NCBI RefSeq assembly: GCF_003660445.1
Contig: NZ_QZVQ01000009.1
Coordinates: 124,001 to 188,000, forward strand
Length of the DNA stretch: 64,000 nucleotides
Reading direction: 5' to 3'
DNA from: Croceibacterium ferulae
Lineage (GTDB): Bacteria > Pseudomonadota > Alphaproteobacteria > Sphingomonadales > Sphingomonadaceae
Of this stretch, positions 40,224 to 48,696 are shown piece after piece (position 1 is the stretch's first letter; every line of letters begins with the position of its first letter). The position numbers and the translations under genes are program-made. The notes beneath the pieces were generated by a model, which worked only from the letters and a program-made list of their open reading frames with translations, was not told the origin of the DNA and did not search any database.

Positions 40224-41624
40224 TCAGCGAATCGGCAGGTGCAGTTCGGCGGTCAGGCCCCGGACCGTGCCATCGGCTACGTGGCGGTTGACCAGATGCA
40301 GCGATCCGCCATCCTGTTCGGCAATCGCCCGCGCCAGCGTCAGGCCCAAGCCTGCTCCGCCCGTAGCGCGATTGCGTGATGTCTCGCCCCGCGCGAAGGG
40401 CAGCAGCATGGCCGCCTGCGCATCCTCCGCAATGCCCGGCCCGTCATCTTCCACCCGCACGATCGCGACACCGGCGGTCCGCTCCAGCGATACGCGCGCC
40501 CCGCCGCCATAGCGGACGGCATTGTCGACCAGGTTGCGCAGTGCCCGGCGCAACCAGGATCCGCGCAGCATCATCGGCAGGCGGTCGCTCGGCTGCATTT
40601 CCACGGGCTGGCCCATATCCTCATATTCCTCGACCATCGCATCCAGCAGGGCGGCGAGGTCCGTGCGTTCGGGCTCCTCCCCCGGCCGGCCCACGCGGGC
40701 GAGCGAGAGGATGTCGTCCAGCGAGCGCACGATGTCCTCGATCGTGGCAGCCATGCGCGCGCGCTCGGCCGTGTCGGGTACCGACTCGATCCGCACGCGC
40801 AGCGCGGTCAACGGCGTCTTGAGATCATGGCCGATGGCGCCCAGCATCACGTCCTTCTCGTCCAGCAGGGCAACGATGCGCGCCTCCATGGCGTTGTGCG
40901 CCACGATCAGGCGGCGCATGTCCTGCGGCCCGGTGGGCTCCAGCTGTCCGGCAGGATCGCGGGATCGGGCAAAGCTTTCGACCCGCGCGGTCAGGGCCGC
41001 CAGCGGCCGGGTGATGCGGCGCAGTAGCAGCGCCAGCCCGCCCACCAGCACGACGTAGAGCAGCAGCGTCTGCCAGGCGAGGCGCCAGATCTGGCGGCTG
41101 CCGTCCTGCGGCACGGGTTCGCGCGCCACCGTCCAGTGATTGTCGCCGGGGCGGCGCATGGCCGCCAGCACGAAGGGATAGTCCAGCCAGTCCTGCCGCT
41201 GCAGTTCGCCATCATCGGCCAGCTGGCGCATCACCCAGCGATCGTCCCGCCAGATGCGGGTGGTCACCAGCAATTGCGCCGGCGTGATGCCCTGTTCGGC
41301 CATGATCGCCCGCAGCGCTGCCTCTCGCCGGGGATCGCGCTGCTCGCCTCGCCGAAGCGGGAAGTCGGCGGTGCGCTGGATGCGCAGGCGGCGCCAGCGT
41401 GACGAGTCGCGATGGCGCGGCGGCTGGCCGAATTCCATGCGGGGTTCGGACACCAGCTGAAAGGCCAGCGTGCTGATCGCCCGCGCCTCCTGCCGCTGAC
41501 GTGCTGCCTGCAGCTGCAGCGCGGCGGAGATGCCCTGCGCCACCAGCAGCGCGGCGCCGACCGCCAGCAGCATCTGGCCCAGCAGGCTCCGGGGTAGCCA
41601 GTGCCGGGGATGCAGGCGGCCCAT
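40224..41624 (-). CDS. two-component sensor histidine kinase
   Basis: This 466-residue EnvZ/PmrB-like kinase has two membrane helices (about 13-35 and about 190-212) bracketing a periplasmic sensor of about 155 residues. A HAMP region (RRITRPLAALTARVESF) follows, then HisKA with AIGHDLKTPLTALRVRI (phospho-His) and HATPase_c with N-box LRNLVDNAVRYGG and G-boxes DDGPGIAED and GGAGLGLTLA. It pairs with the response regulator upstream, whose stop lies just 4 bp before ATG 41624. The periplasmic part is Arg-rich. The EF-hand gene in the same operon suggests a metal or cation input. Confidence 0.92.
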   Translation of the reverse strand: MGRLHPRHWLPRSLLGQMLLAVGAALLVAQGISAALQLQAARQRQEARAISTLAFQLVSEPRMEFGQPPRHRDSSRWRRLRIQRTADFPLRRGEQRDPRREAALRAIMAEQGITPAQLLVTTRIWRDDRWVMRQLADDGELQRQDWLDYPFVLAAMRRPGDNHWTVAREPVPQDGSRQIWRLAWQTLLLYVVLVGGLALLLRRITRPLAALTARVESFARSRDPAGQLEPTGPQDMRRLIVAHNAMEARIVALLDEKDVMLGAIGHDLKTPLTALRVRIESVPDTAERARMAATIEDIVRSLDDILSLARVGRPGEEPERTDLAALLDAMVEEYEDMGQPVEMQPSDRLPMMLRGSWLRRALRNLVDNAVRYGGGARVSLERTAGVAIVRVEDDGPGIAEDAQAAMLLPFARGETSRNRATGGAGLGLTLARAIAEQDGGSLHLVNRHVADGTVRGLTAELHLPIR

Positions 41625-41628
41625 CTGA

Positions 41629-42387
41629 TCAGCCACCCGGCCGGTCTGCGGCTTGCACCACCCGGCGCACATCTGCGGCGAAGCGGTAGCCACCGCCCCA
41701 CACGGTCTGGATCAGGCGCGGATCGCGGCTGTCCGTCTCCACCTTGCGGCGCAGGCGGCTGACCTGGTTGTCGACCGCGCGATCGAACAGATGCGCCTCG
41801 CGCCCCTGCACCATGTCGAGCAGCCGGTCGCGGTCGAGCACCTGGCGCGGATGGGACAGGAAGGCGACCAGCAAGCGGAACTCCGCGGAGGAGATCGGCA
41901 CCACCGTGCCCTCGGGATCGGTCAGGCGGCGCTTCAGCGGATCGAGCCGCCAGCCGTCGAATTCGTACAGCGCATCCTCCTCCGTCATCACGGGCGCGCG
42001 GGTCGCGCGGCGCAGGACGGAGCGGATACGGGCGACCAGCTCGCGCGGCTCGAACGGCTTCACGACGTAATCGTCGGCGCCGATTTCCAGCCCGATGATC
42101 CGGTCGGTCGCCTCCCCCCGCGCGGTCAGCAGGATGACCGGCAGCTCGCGCGTTTCCACCAGGTGGCGGCACAGCGACAGGCCGTCCTCGCCCGGCATCA
42201 TGATGTCGAGAAGGACCAGATCGGGCCGCTCCTCCACCAGCAGGCTGCGCGCGCGGGCTGCATCGGGTGCCGCGCGCACGGCAAAGCCCTGGCGGACCAG
42301 ATAGTCCGCCAGGGGCTCGCGCAGGGATGGCTCGTCATCGACCAGCAGCAGCCGGATGGGTGCCGGATCGGCCGGAGCACTTGCCAT
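41629..42387 (-). CDS. OmpR-family response regulator
   Basis: This 252-residue regulator has a receiver domain (LLLVDDEPSLREPL; phospho-Asp in DLVLLDIMMPG; switch Thr in LLTARG; Lys in DYVVKPFEP) and a winged-helix DNA-binding domain. The latter includes SSAEFRLLVAFLSHPRQVLD, the DRLLDMVQGREA turn and the RRKVETDSRDPRLIQTVWG recognition region. It starts one base after the EF-hand gene stop and precedes its kinase by 4 bp, so the three genes are translationally coupled. A tandem TGTCG repeat upstream of the operon is a candidate binding site. Confidence 0.93.
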   Translation of the reverse strand: MASAPADPAPIRLLLVDDEPSLREPLADYLVRQGFAVRAAPDAARARSLLVEERPDLVLLDIMMPGEDGLSLCRHLVETRELPVILLTARGEATDRIIGLEIGADDYVVKPFEPRELVARIRSVLRRATRAPVMTEEDALYEFDGWRLDPLKRRLTDPEGTVVPISSAEFRLLVAFLSHPRQVLDRDRLLDMVQGREAHLFDRAVDNQVSRLRRKVETDSRDPRLIQTVWGGGYRFAADVRRVVQAADRPGG

Positions 42388-42388
42388 G

Positions 42389-42907
42389 TTACTGCATGGT
42401 CGCGGGTGGCTGGCCACCCGCCCGTCCGGAACGCTGCGGCCGCGCCGCCCGGCGCTCCTCGCGCGTGACCGTGCCGTCCTTGTTCGCATCCGCCTGGTCG
42501 AACCTGGCGAGCGCGCGGGCGGTGAAATCGGCCTGTGTGATAACTTCATTGCCATTCACGCCGCTCATGCGCATGCCGCGGCCGCCACGGTGACCGCGCC
42601 GTTCCGCGCGTTCAGGGCGGGCGGTGAACTCTGCCGGGCTCAGCTGGCCATTTCCGTCGGTATCGAGGCGCTGGAACCGCGCCTGCTGCTTCGCGGCGCG
42701 ATCGGCCGCATCCAGCTTGCCGTCGCCGTTCGCATCCATTCGGGCGAAGGCGGTCGCCGCCATCTGCTCGGCCTGGGCGCGGGTCATTTCCGCGGCCATC
42801 CGCGCGGAACGGGCGGGGGAGCCGGGCGCGGCGTCCTGGGCGATGGCGGGGATCGCCAGCAGCGCGGCAGCGGCCGAGCCGAGGGCCAGTATCGAAGGTA
42901 TCTTCAC
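42389..42907 (-). CDS. periplasmic EF-hand calcium-binding protein
   Basis: This 172-residue exported protein has a signal peptide (residues 1-24, ending AIAQ). It has three canonical EF-hand loops, DANGDGKLDAAD (58-69), DTDGNGQLSPAE (82-93) and DANKDGTVTREE (140-151), plus a degenerate one near SGVNGNEVITQAD. Between loops 2 and 3 is an Arg/Gly/His-rich patch (RPERAERRGHRGGRGMR). The start is GTG 42907 behind GGGAGA. As first gene of an operon with a two-component pair, it may sense or buffer calcium for it, or be a target of the system; both are inference. Confidence 0.88.
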   Translation of the reverse strand: MKIPSILALGSAAAALLAIPAIAQDAAPGSPARSARMAAEMTRAQAEQMAATAFARMDANGDGKLDAADRAAKQQARFQRLDTDGNGQLSPAEFTARPERAERRGHRGGRGMRMSGVNGNEVITQADFTARALARFDQADANKDGTVTREERRAARPQRSGRAGGQPPATMQ

Positions 42908-43049
42908 GTCAGGTCTCCCGTGAATGGGGAAAAAGGCGAACAGCGATGCATCGGGCGGGTCGGGGAAAGGGGAAGCCCGATGCCCCGCTGTCCATGAATG
43001 CCGTTCTAGGACCTGCTGGTAACACGCCTATGCCCGATACCGGCGAAAG

Positions 43050-43064
43050 TGTCGCAGTTTGTCG
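43050..43064 (-). promoter_or_regulatory. tandem repeat, candidate response-regulator box
   Basis: TGTCG-CAGTT-TGTCG on the plus strand (CGACA repeats on the coding strand) has a 10-base period, the helical spacing typical of OmpR-family half-sites. It lies about 145 bp before the EF-hand/two-component operon and could serve autoregulation. Only two half-sites are present, so chance is possible. Confidence 0.3.
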
Positions 43065-43100
43065 TTTGCGCACGGGCGTGTTCATGAGGCTGCAAGGCTG

Positions 43101-44912
43101 TCACAGCGGCGCGCAGGCCTCCTCCAGCCAGGCCAGCGCCTCACCATCCAGCTGCGGGGCAAGCAGCGCGCGGGTGCGGGCGTGATAGCTGTTCCACCAG
43201 GCGATCTCCTCCGCGGTCAGCAACGTGCGCTCAACCAGCGTCCGGTCGATCGGGGCGAAGGTCAGGGTTTCGAAGCCGAGCCATTCACCGCCGCCGGGGA
43301 ACTCGCGCCGTTCCACCAGCACCAGGTTCTCCGTGCGGATGCCATAGGCGCCCGCCTCGTAATAGCCGGGCTCGTTGGACAGGATCATGCCTGCGACCAG
43401 CGGCTCACCGGTGCCGGCTTGCCCGGCATTCAGCTTGCCGATACGCTGCGGCCCTTCATGCACGCCCAGGAAGGCGCCGACGCCATGGCCGGTGCCATGG
43501 GCGTAATCGGCCCCGTCCAGCCACAGGAACTGGCGCGCCAGCACGTCCAGCTCGCCGCCGGTGGTGCCCGCCGGGAAGACCTGCCGGTCCAGCGCGATGT
43601 GGCCCTTCAGCACGCGGGTGAAGCGGTCCCGCTGCGCCGCGCTGGGCTGCGTGCCGGCGGGGTCGGGAATCCACACGGTGCGGGTGATGTCTGTCGTGCC
43701 GTCGAGATACTGTCCGCCCGAATCGATCAGGAACACGCTGCCCGGCCGGATGGGCAGGTTGCTGTCCGCGTCGACGCGATAATGCGGCAGCGCGGCGTGC
43801 TGCCCGGCGGCGGAGATCGTGTCGAAGGATGTGTCCTTCAGCAGCCCGGTCGCATCGCGGAAGGCGAGCAGGCGGGCGGCTGCGGACAGTTCCGTCTCGC
43901 CGCCCTTGGGCACCTCCGTCGCCAGCCAGTGCAGGAAGCGGGCGATCGCCGCCCCGTCCCGCGCCTGCGCCGCGCGCTGGCCGGCCTGCTCGGCGGGATG
44001 CTTGATCGCCTTGGTGATGATCGTGGGATCGCGTTCGGCCACCGGCGTGGCGCCGGCGTCTTCCAGCGCCTGCGTGATCGCGGCGACGCCATAGGCCGGA
44101 TCGACCAGCACGCGCCGTCCGGCAAGGTCCGCCAGCGCCCCCTCGAACGCAGTGCGGTCGCGTACGGTCACGGCATTGCCCAGATGGCGCAGCAGTTCGG
44201 GGCTGGTCTTCTCGGGCGCGATGAACAGCTCCGCCGTGCCGTCGGCCTGAGCGATGAGGTAGGAGAGCGCGACCGGCGTGTGATCCACATCGACACCCCG
44301 GATGTTGAGCAGCCAGGCGACCGAGTCCAGCGCGCTGATGATCGCCGCGTCCAGCTTGCGCGCCTTCAGCGCCTCCGCCAGTTCGGCGCGCTTCTCCGCG
44401 CTGCTGCGACCGGCCAGAGCCTCGTCATAGGGCACGGCCGGCGCGGGGGAGGGCGCGGGCCGGTCCTGCCACACGGCATCCAGCGGATTGTCGCGGCTGG
44501 CGACCAGCTCCATCCCTGCCTCCGCCAGCACGCGGGCGGCGTTCTGCGCCCAGCTGTTGGTGTGCAGCCACGGATCGTAACCGATGCGCGCGCTGGCGGG
44601 GGCCGTCGCGGCGATCCAGCGCAGCGGATCATCCTTGGGCACGCCCATGTGGCGGAACAGGCTGCCATCCACCTGCTCGCGCACCTGGATGGTGTAGCGG
44701 CCGTCGACGAACACCGCCGCATCCTCCGCCAGCACCACGGCGCTGCCCGCGCTGCCGGCGAAGCCGGTCAGCCAATGCAGCCGCTGGGCATAACCGCCCA
44801 CATATTCGCTCATGTGCTCGTCGGCGATCGGCACGATCCAGCCGGCGAGCTGCTGCCGCTCCATCTGGGCGCGCAGGGCCTTCAGCCGGTTTGCGTGTGT
44901 CTGCATCAGCAT
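43101..44912 (-). CDS. pepP: M24 aminopeptidase P (Xaa-Pro peptidase), long form
   Basis: This 603-residue peptidase removes N-terminal residues before proline. It has two N-terminal creatinase-like domains (ADEHMSEYVGGYAQRLHWLT near the start; GVDVDHTPVALSYLI in the middle) and a C-terminal pita-bread metallopeptidase domain. Metal ligands lie in LIDSGGQYLDGTTDITRT, AHGTGHGVGAFLGVHEGP, ILSNEPGYYE and FETLTFAPID. It is the eukaryote-like long form, cytosolic, with no signal peptide. ATG 44912 has GAGGACAG seven bases upstream. It is divergent from the oligopeptidase gene. Confidence 0.92.
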   Translation of the reverse strand: MLMQTHANRLKALRAQMERQQLAGWIVPIADEHMSEYVGGYAQRLHWLTGFAGSAGSAVVLAEDAAVFVDGRYTIQVREQVDGSLFRHMGVPKDDPLRWIAATAPASARIGYDPWLHTNSWAQNAARVLAEAGMELVASRDNPLDAVWQDRPAPSPAPAVPYDEALAGRSSAEKRAELAEALKARKLDAAIISALDSVAWLLNIRGVDVDHTPVALSYLIAQADGTAELFIAPEKTSPELLRHLGNAVTVRDRTAFEGALADLAGRRVLVDPAYGVAAITQALEDAGATPVAERDPTIITKAIKHPAEQAGQRAAQARDGAAIARFLHWLATEVPKGGETELSAAARLLAFRDATGLLKDTSFDTISAAGQHAALPHYRVDADSNLPIRPGSVFLIDSGGQYLDGTTDITRTVWIPDPAGTQPSAAQRDRFTRVLKGHIALDRQVFPAGTTGGELDVLARQFLWLDGADYAHGTGHGVGAFLGVHEGPQRIGKLNAGQAGTGEPLVAGMILSNEPGYYEAGAYGIRTENLVLVERREFPGGGEWLGFETLTFAPIDRTLVERTLLTAEEIAWWNSYHARTRALLAPQLDGEALAWLEEACAPL

Positions 44913-44955
44913 CGAAAATCTGTCCTCGCTTGCGGTCGGTATGGGGCGGTCATAG

Positions 44956-47052
44956 ATGCCCGCCATGGATGATGCCAACACCAGCGACGCAAGCGTCGCC
45001 GCCCCCACCACTCCGCCCGTCGCCGCCAAGCGCCCCAGCAGCGTCACCCATCACGGGATCACCGTGGCGGACGACTATGCCTGGCTGCGCGATCCCAACT
45101 ATCCCGAAGTGACCGATCCGGAGGTGCTGGCGCATCTGGCAGCGGAGAATGCCTGGTTCGAGGCGCGGATGCAGCCGCACCGGGCTGCGGTGGAGACGCT
45201 GTTCACCGAGATGCGCGCGCGGATCAAGGAAGCCGACCGCTCCGTGCCGCAGAAGGATGGCGATTGGCTATACTGGATTGAGTACGAGGAAGGCGCCGAA
45301 TACAAGAAGTGGTGGCGCAAGCCTGTTGCCGGCGGCGCGGACGAGCTGCTGCTGGACGAGGTCGCGCTGGCGGAAGGCACCGAGTATTTCCGCCTGGGCG
45401 CGATCAGCGTCAGCCATGATGGCAGCATGCTGGCCTATTCGGTCGACGATGACGGCTCCGAACGGTTCGACGTGCGGATCAAGGTACTGGCCACGGGCGA
45501 GCATCTGCCCGACACGATCGAGGGCACGCTGTCCTCGCTGATCTGGGTCGCGGGCGATCGCGGGCTGGTCTATTCGCTGGCGAACGAGCAGTGGCGCACG
45601 GACAATGCCCGGCTGCACTGGCTGGGGCAGCCGAACGACAGCGATGTCGAGCTGTATCACGAGGATGACGAGGGCTTCCGCGTCAGCGCCGGCCTATCCG
45701 CCAACGAGAAGTGGCTGATCATCGGCACGGGCGATCACGAGACCAGCGAGGTCCGCCTGATCCCCGCCGACGATCCGCTGGCTGCGCCTGTGCTGGTGCG
45801 CGAGCGGCAGGTGGGCGTGGAATATGACGTCGACGAGCGCGAGGGCGTGCTGTTCATCCACGCCAACGACCACCACGAGAACTTCCGCCTCGCGACCGCG
45901 CCGATCGACAATCCGGGCGAGTGGACCAGCCTGATCGAAGGGACGGACGCGTTCTATCTGACCGGCTTCGACCTGTTCCGCGACTTCTACGTGATCGAAG
46001 GCCGGCTGGGCGGGTTGGACCGGCTGGAGGTGCGCTATTACGACGACCCCGCGCGGATCGAGGCAATCGACTTCCCGGAGGACACCTACACCGCCGGGTT
46101 CGGCAACAATCCCGAATGGGCGATGAAGACGCTGCGGGTCGGCTATGAAAGCATGGTCAGCCCGGCCAGCACCTTCGACTATCACGTGGTGGATCGGCGG
46201 CTGGAGCTGCTGAAGGTGCAGGAGATCCCCAGCGGCTATAACCGCGACCTGTATGCGACAGAGCGGCTGGAGATCACCGCGCGCGACGGCACGGCAATTC
46301 CGGTCAGCATGGTCTACCGCCGCGACCGCACCGGCGCCGGCCCGCTGCACCTGTATGGCTATGGCGCATACGGCATGGCGATCGAGCCGGGCTTCTCCAC
46401 CACGCGGCTCAGCCTGGTGGATCGCGGCTTCGCCTATGCCATCGCGCATATCCGTGGTGGCGACGATCTGGGCCGCGCCTGGTACAAGGCGGGCAAGCTG
46501 GAGCGGCGGACCAACACGTTCAACGATTTCGTCGATGTGGCGAAGGGCCTGGTGGAGCGCGGCTTCACCGTGCCGGGCCGCATCAGCATCTCCGGCGGCA
46601 GCGCCGGGGGCGAGCTGATGGGCGCGGTGATCAATTCCGACCCCGATCTGTGGGGCGCGGTGGTGGCGCATGTGCCTTTCGTGGACGTGCTGGCCACCAT
46701 GCTGGATCCGGACCTGCCGCTGACGCCGGGCGAATGGCCCGAATGGGGCAACCCGATCGAGGACCCCGCCGCGTTCGAGCTGATCCGCAGCTACAGCCCC
46801 TATGACCAGCTGCGCGCGCAGGCCTATCCGCCGCTGCTGGTGACCGCCGGGCTGAACGATCCGCGCGTCACCTATTGGGAGCCGGCCAAATGGGTCGCGA
46901 AGCTGCGCGAGCTGAAGACCGACGATAACGAGCTGTTGCTCAAGACCAATATGGGCGCCGGGCATGGCGGCAAGTCCGGTCGCTTCCAGAGCCTGGAGGA
47001 GACCGCGGAGGAGTTCGCCTTCATCCTGTGGCAGCTGGGCGTCGCCGTGTGA
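44956..47052 (+). CDS. ptrB: oligopeptidase B (S9A prolyl oligopeptidase family)
   Basis: This 698-residue serine peptidase has an N-terminal beta-propeller (about 75-410) that filters short substrates and a C-terminal alpha/beta-hydrolase. The nucleophile is in ISISGGSAGGELMGA (about Ser547), the Asp in AGLNDPRVTYWEPAKW and the His in NMGAGHGGKSG. The DDYAWLRDPNYPEV start is typical of oligopeptidase B, which cuts after Arg/Lys. It has no signal peptide. The divergent pepP gene and this one share a 43-bp gap. The next gene overlaps its stop (GTGTGA). Confidence 0.92.
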   Translation: MPAMDDANTSDASVAAPTTPPVAAKRPSSVTHHGITVADDYAWLRDPNYPEVTDPEVLAHLAAENAWFEARMQPHRAAVETLFTEMRARIKEADRSVPQKDGDWLYWIEYEEGAEYKKWWRKPVAGGADELLLDEVALAEGTEYFRLGAISVSHDGSMLAYSVDDDGSERFDVRIKVLATGEHLPDTIEGTLSSLIWVAGDRGLVYSLANEQWRTDNARLHWLGQPNDSDVELYHEDDEGFRVSAGLSANEKWLIIGTGDHETSEVRLIPADDPLAAPVLVRERQVGVEYDVDEREGVLFIHANDHHENFRLATAPIDNPGEWTSLIEGTDAFYLTGFDLFRDFYVIEGRLGGLDRLEVRYYDDPARIEAIDFPEDTYTAGFGNNPEWAMKTLRVGYESMVSPASTFDYHVVDRRLELLKVQEIPSGYNRDLYATERLEITARDGTAIPVSMVYRRDRTGAGPLHLYGYGAYGMAIEPGFSTTRLSLVDRGFAYAIAHIRGGDDLGRAWYKAGKLERRTNTFNDFVDVAKGLVERGFTVPGRISISGGSAGGELMGAVINSDPDLWGAVVAHVPFVDVLATMLDPDLPLTPGEWPEWGNPIEDPAAFELIRSYSPYDQLRAQAYPPLLVTAGLNDPRVTYWEPAKWVAKLRELKTDDNELLLKTNMGAGHGGKSGRFQSLEETAEEFAFILWQLGVAV

Positions 47053-47450
47053 GCAATCGCTTCACCCTGCGCTTCACGGCTGGCCCCGAGCATATCGACG
47101 AGCTGGGCCATGTGAACAACGCCGTCTGGGTGCGCTGGATGGAGGAGGTCGCCACCGCGCACTGGATGGCCGACGGTCGGCCTGCAGATGTGGAGCGCTA
47201 TGCCTGGGTCGTGACCCGGCACGAGATCGACTATCGCGGCAATGTCGGCGCGGGCGAGGACGTCACGGCCCTGACCGAGATCCGCGATGCGCCGACCGGT
47301 GCGCGGTTCGAACGGTTCGTGACCTTCAGCAATGCAGCGGGCAAGGAACTGGTCCGTGCCCGCACCACCTGGGCGATGATCGACCGCGCGAGCGGGCGGC
47401 TGATGCGGGTGCCGGCGGAGGTGGCGAAGCCGTTCCTGCCGCCGGCCTGA
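47049..47450 (+). CDS. acyl-CoA thioesterase, 4HBT hotdog family
   Basis: This 133-residue hotdog-fold thioesterase has the 4HBT/YbgC-type motif HIDELGHVNNAVWVRWMEE (about 17-35), then YAWVVTRHEIDYRGNVGAGE, which covers the central beta-sheet. It probably hydrolyses acyl-CoA esters; the substrate cannot be told. GTG 47049 overlaps the oligopeptidase B stop, so the two are co-translated although functionally unrelated. It converges on ald, with 4 bp between the two stops. Confidence 0.85.
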   Translation: MSNRFTLRFTAGPEHIDELGHVNNAVWVRWMEEVATAHWMADGRPADVERYAWVVTRHEIDYRGNVGAGEDVTALTEIRDAPTGARFERFVTFSNAAGKELVRARTTWAMIDRASGRLMRVPAEVAKPFLPPA

Positions 47451-47454
47451 GTCC

Positions 47455-48570
47455 TCAACCCAGCGCTTCGGCCAGCGACAGTTCCTCGTACCCCAGCTCG
47501 TTCGCCACGGCGGGGTAGGTCACCCGACCGGCATGGACGTTCAGCCCGTTGGCCAGGTGCGGGTCGCTGCGCAGCGCTTCACGCCAGCCCAGGTCGGCCA
47601 TGCGCAGGGCATGGGGCAGGGTGACATTGTTCAGCGCATAGGTGCTGGTGCGCGCCACGGCCCCGGGCATGTTGGCGACGCAATAATGCACGATGCCGTC
47701 GACGATGTAGGTGGGATCGTCGTGCGTCGTTGCATGGCTGGTCTCGAAGCAACCGCCCTGGTCGATGGCGACGTCCACCAGCACGGCGCCGGTCTTCATG
47801 CGCGGCAACATCTCGCGGGTGACCAGCTTGGGCGCGGCGGCTCCAGGGATCAGCACCGCGCCGATCACCAGGTCCGCCTCCATCACCGCGTCTTCGACAT
47901 TGGCGGTGTTGGCGAAGCGGGTCTTGGCGCGCGCCTCGAAATAGGTGCCGACACGTTCCAGCACTTCGGGGCTGCGGTCCAGGATGGTGACGTCGGCACC
48001 CAGGCCGGCGGCCATCTGCGCGGCGTTGAAGCCCACCACGCCACCGCCGATCACCGCCACCTTGCCCGGCAGCACGCCCGGCACGCCACCCAGCAGCACG
48101 CCGCGACCGCCATGCGCCTTCTCCAGCGCGGTGGCACCGGCCTGGATGCTCATGCGCCCGGCCACCTGGCTCATGGGCTTGAGCAGCGGCAGCGTGTTGC
48201 CGGCGCCGGTCACAGTCTCGTAGGCGATGCAGGTCGCGCCCGACTTCACCAGGTCGGCGGTCTGTTCCGGGTCAGGGGCGAGGTGGAGATAGGTGTAGAG
48301 CAGCTGGCCTTCGCGCAGCATGGAGCGTTCTTCGGCCTGCGGCTCCTTGACCTTCACGATCATCTCGCATTCGGCGAAGATCGGCTGTGGCCCTTCCACG
48401 ACCCGTGCGCCGGCGGTGCGGAACTGCGCATCATCGGCGCCGATGCCCAGGCCCGCGCCGGCCTCCACCCACACCTCATGGCCGTGGGAGACCAGTTCCT
48501 TGACGCTTTCGGGGGTAAGACCCACCCGGTATTCGCGGTTCTTGATTTCGCGGGGGCAACCGATGCGCAT
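47455..48570 (-). CDS. ald: alanine dehydrogenase
   Basis: This 371-residue NAD-dependent enzyme interconverts alanine with pyruvate and ammonium. It has [20 protein letters not shown] at the N-terminus, [10 protein letters not shown], the NAD Rossmann motif [20 protein letters not shown] (about 170-190) and [17 protein letters not shown] near the active site. Length is standard. An AGAGGAAC precedes ATG 48570. A terminator at 48636 separates it from the SulP gene, so it has its own promoter. Confidence 0.95.
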   Translation of the reverse strand: MRIGCPREIKNREYRVGLTPESVKELVSHGHEVWVEAGAGLGIGADDAQFRTAGARVVEGPQPIFAECEMIVKVKEPQAEERSMLREGQLLYTYLHLAPDPEQTADLVKSGATCIAYETVTGAGNTLPLLKPMSQVAGRMSIQAGATALEKAHGGRGVLLGGVPGVLPGKVAVIGGGVVGFNAAQMAAGLGADVTILDRSPEVLERVGTYFEARAKTRFANTANVEDAVMEADLVIGAVLIPGAAAPKLVTREMLPRMKTGAVLVDVAIDQGGCFETSHATTHDDPTYIVDGIVHYCVANMPGAVARTSTYALNNVTLPHALRMADLGWREALRSDPHLANGLNVHAGRVTYPAVANELGYEELSLAEALG

Positions 48571-48635
48571 GGGTGTTCCTCTCCACTCCGTTTGTTGCCC
48601 GCCATATAGCACCGCGCGTTTGGCGACGGGATAAC

Positions 48636-48672
48636 AAAAAAACCCGGCGGCGCAATTTTCTGCGCCGCCGGG
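48636..48672 (-). terminator. Rho-independent terminator of the carbonic anhydrase-SulP operon
   Basis: On the minus strand a 12-bp perfect stem (CCCGGCGGCGCA / TGCGCCGCCGGG) with a 6-base loop is followed by seven T residues, 24 bp after the SulP stop. Confidence 0.9.
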
Positions 48673-48696
48673 TCAATTGTCACAAGGGTGGGTCGA

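Noticed and set aside
43059-44972. Long frame antisense to pepP, and similar ones opposite the SulP, M13 and M1 genes.
   Set aside because: Each covers a gene with clear catalytic motifs, shows shadow-type composition and lacks a ribosome site.
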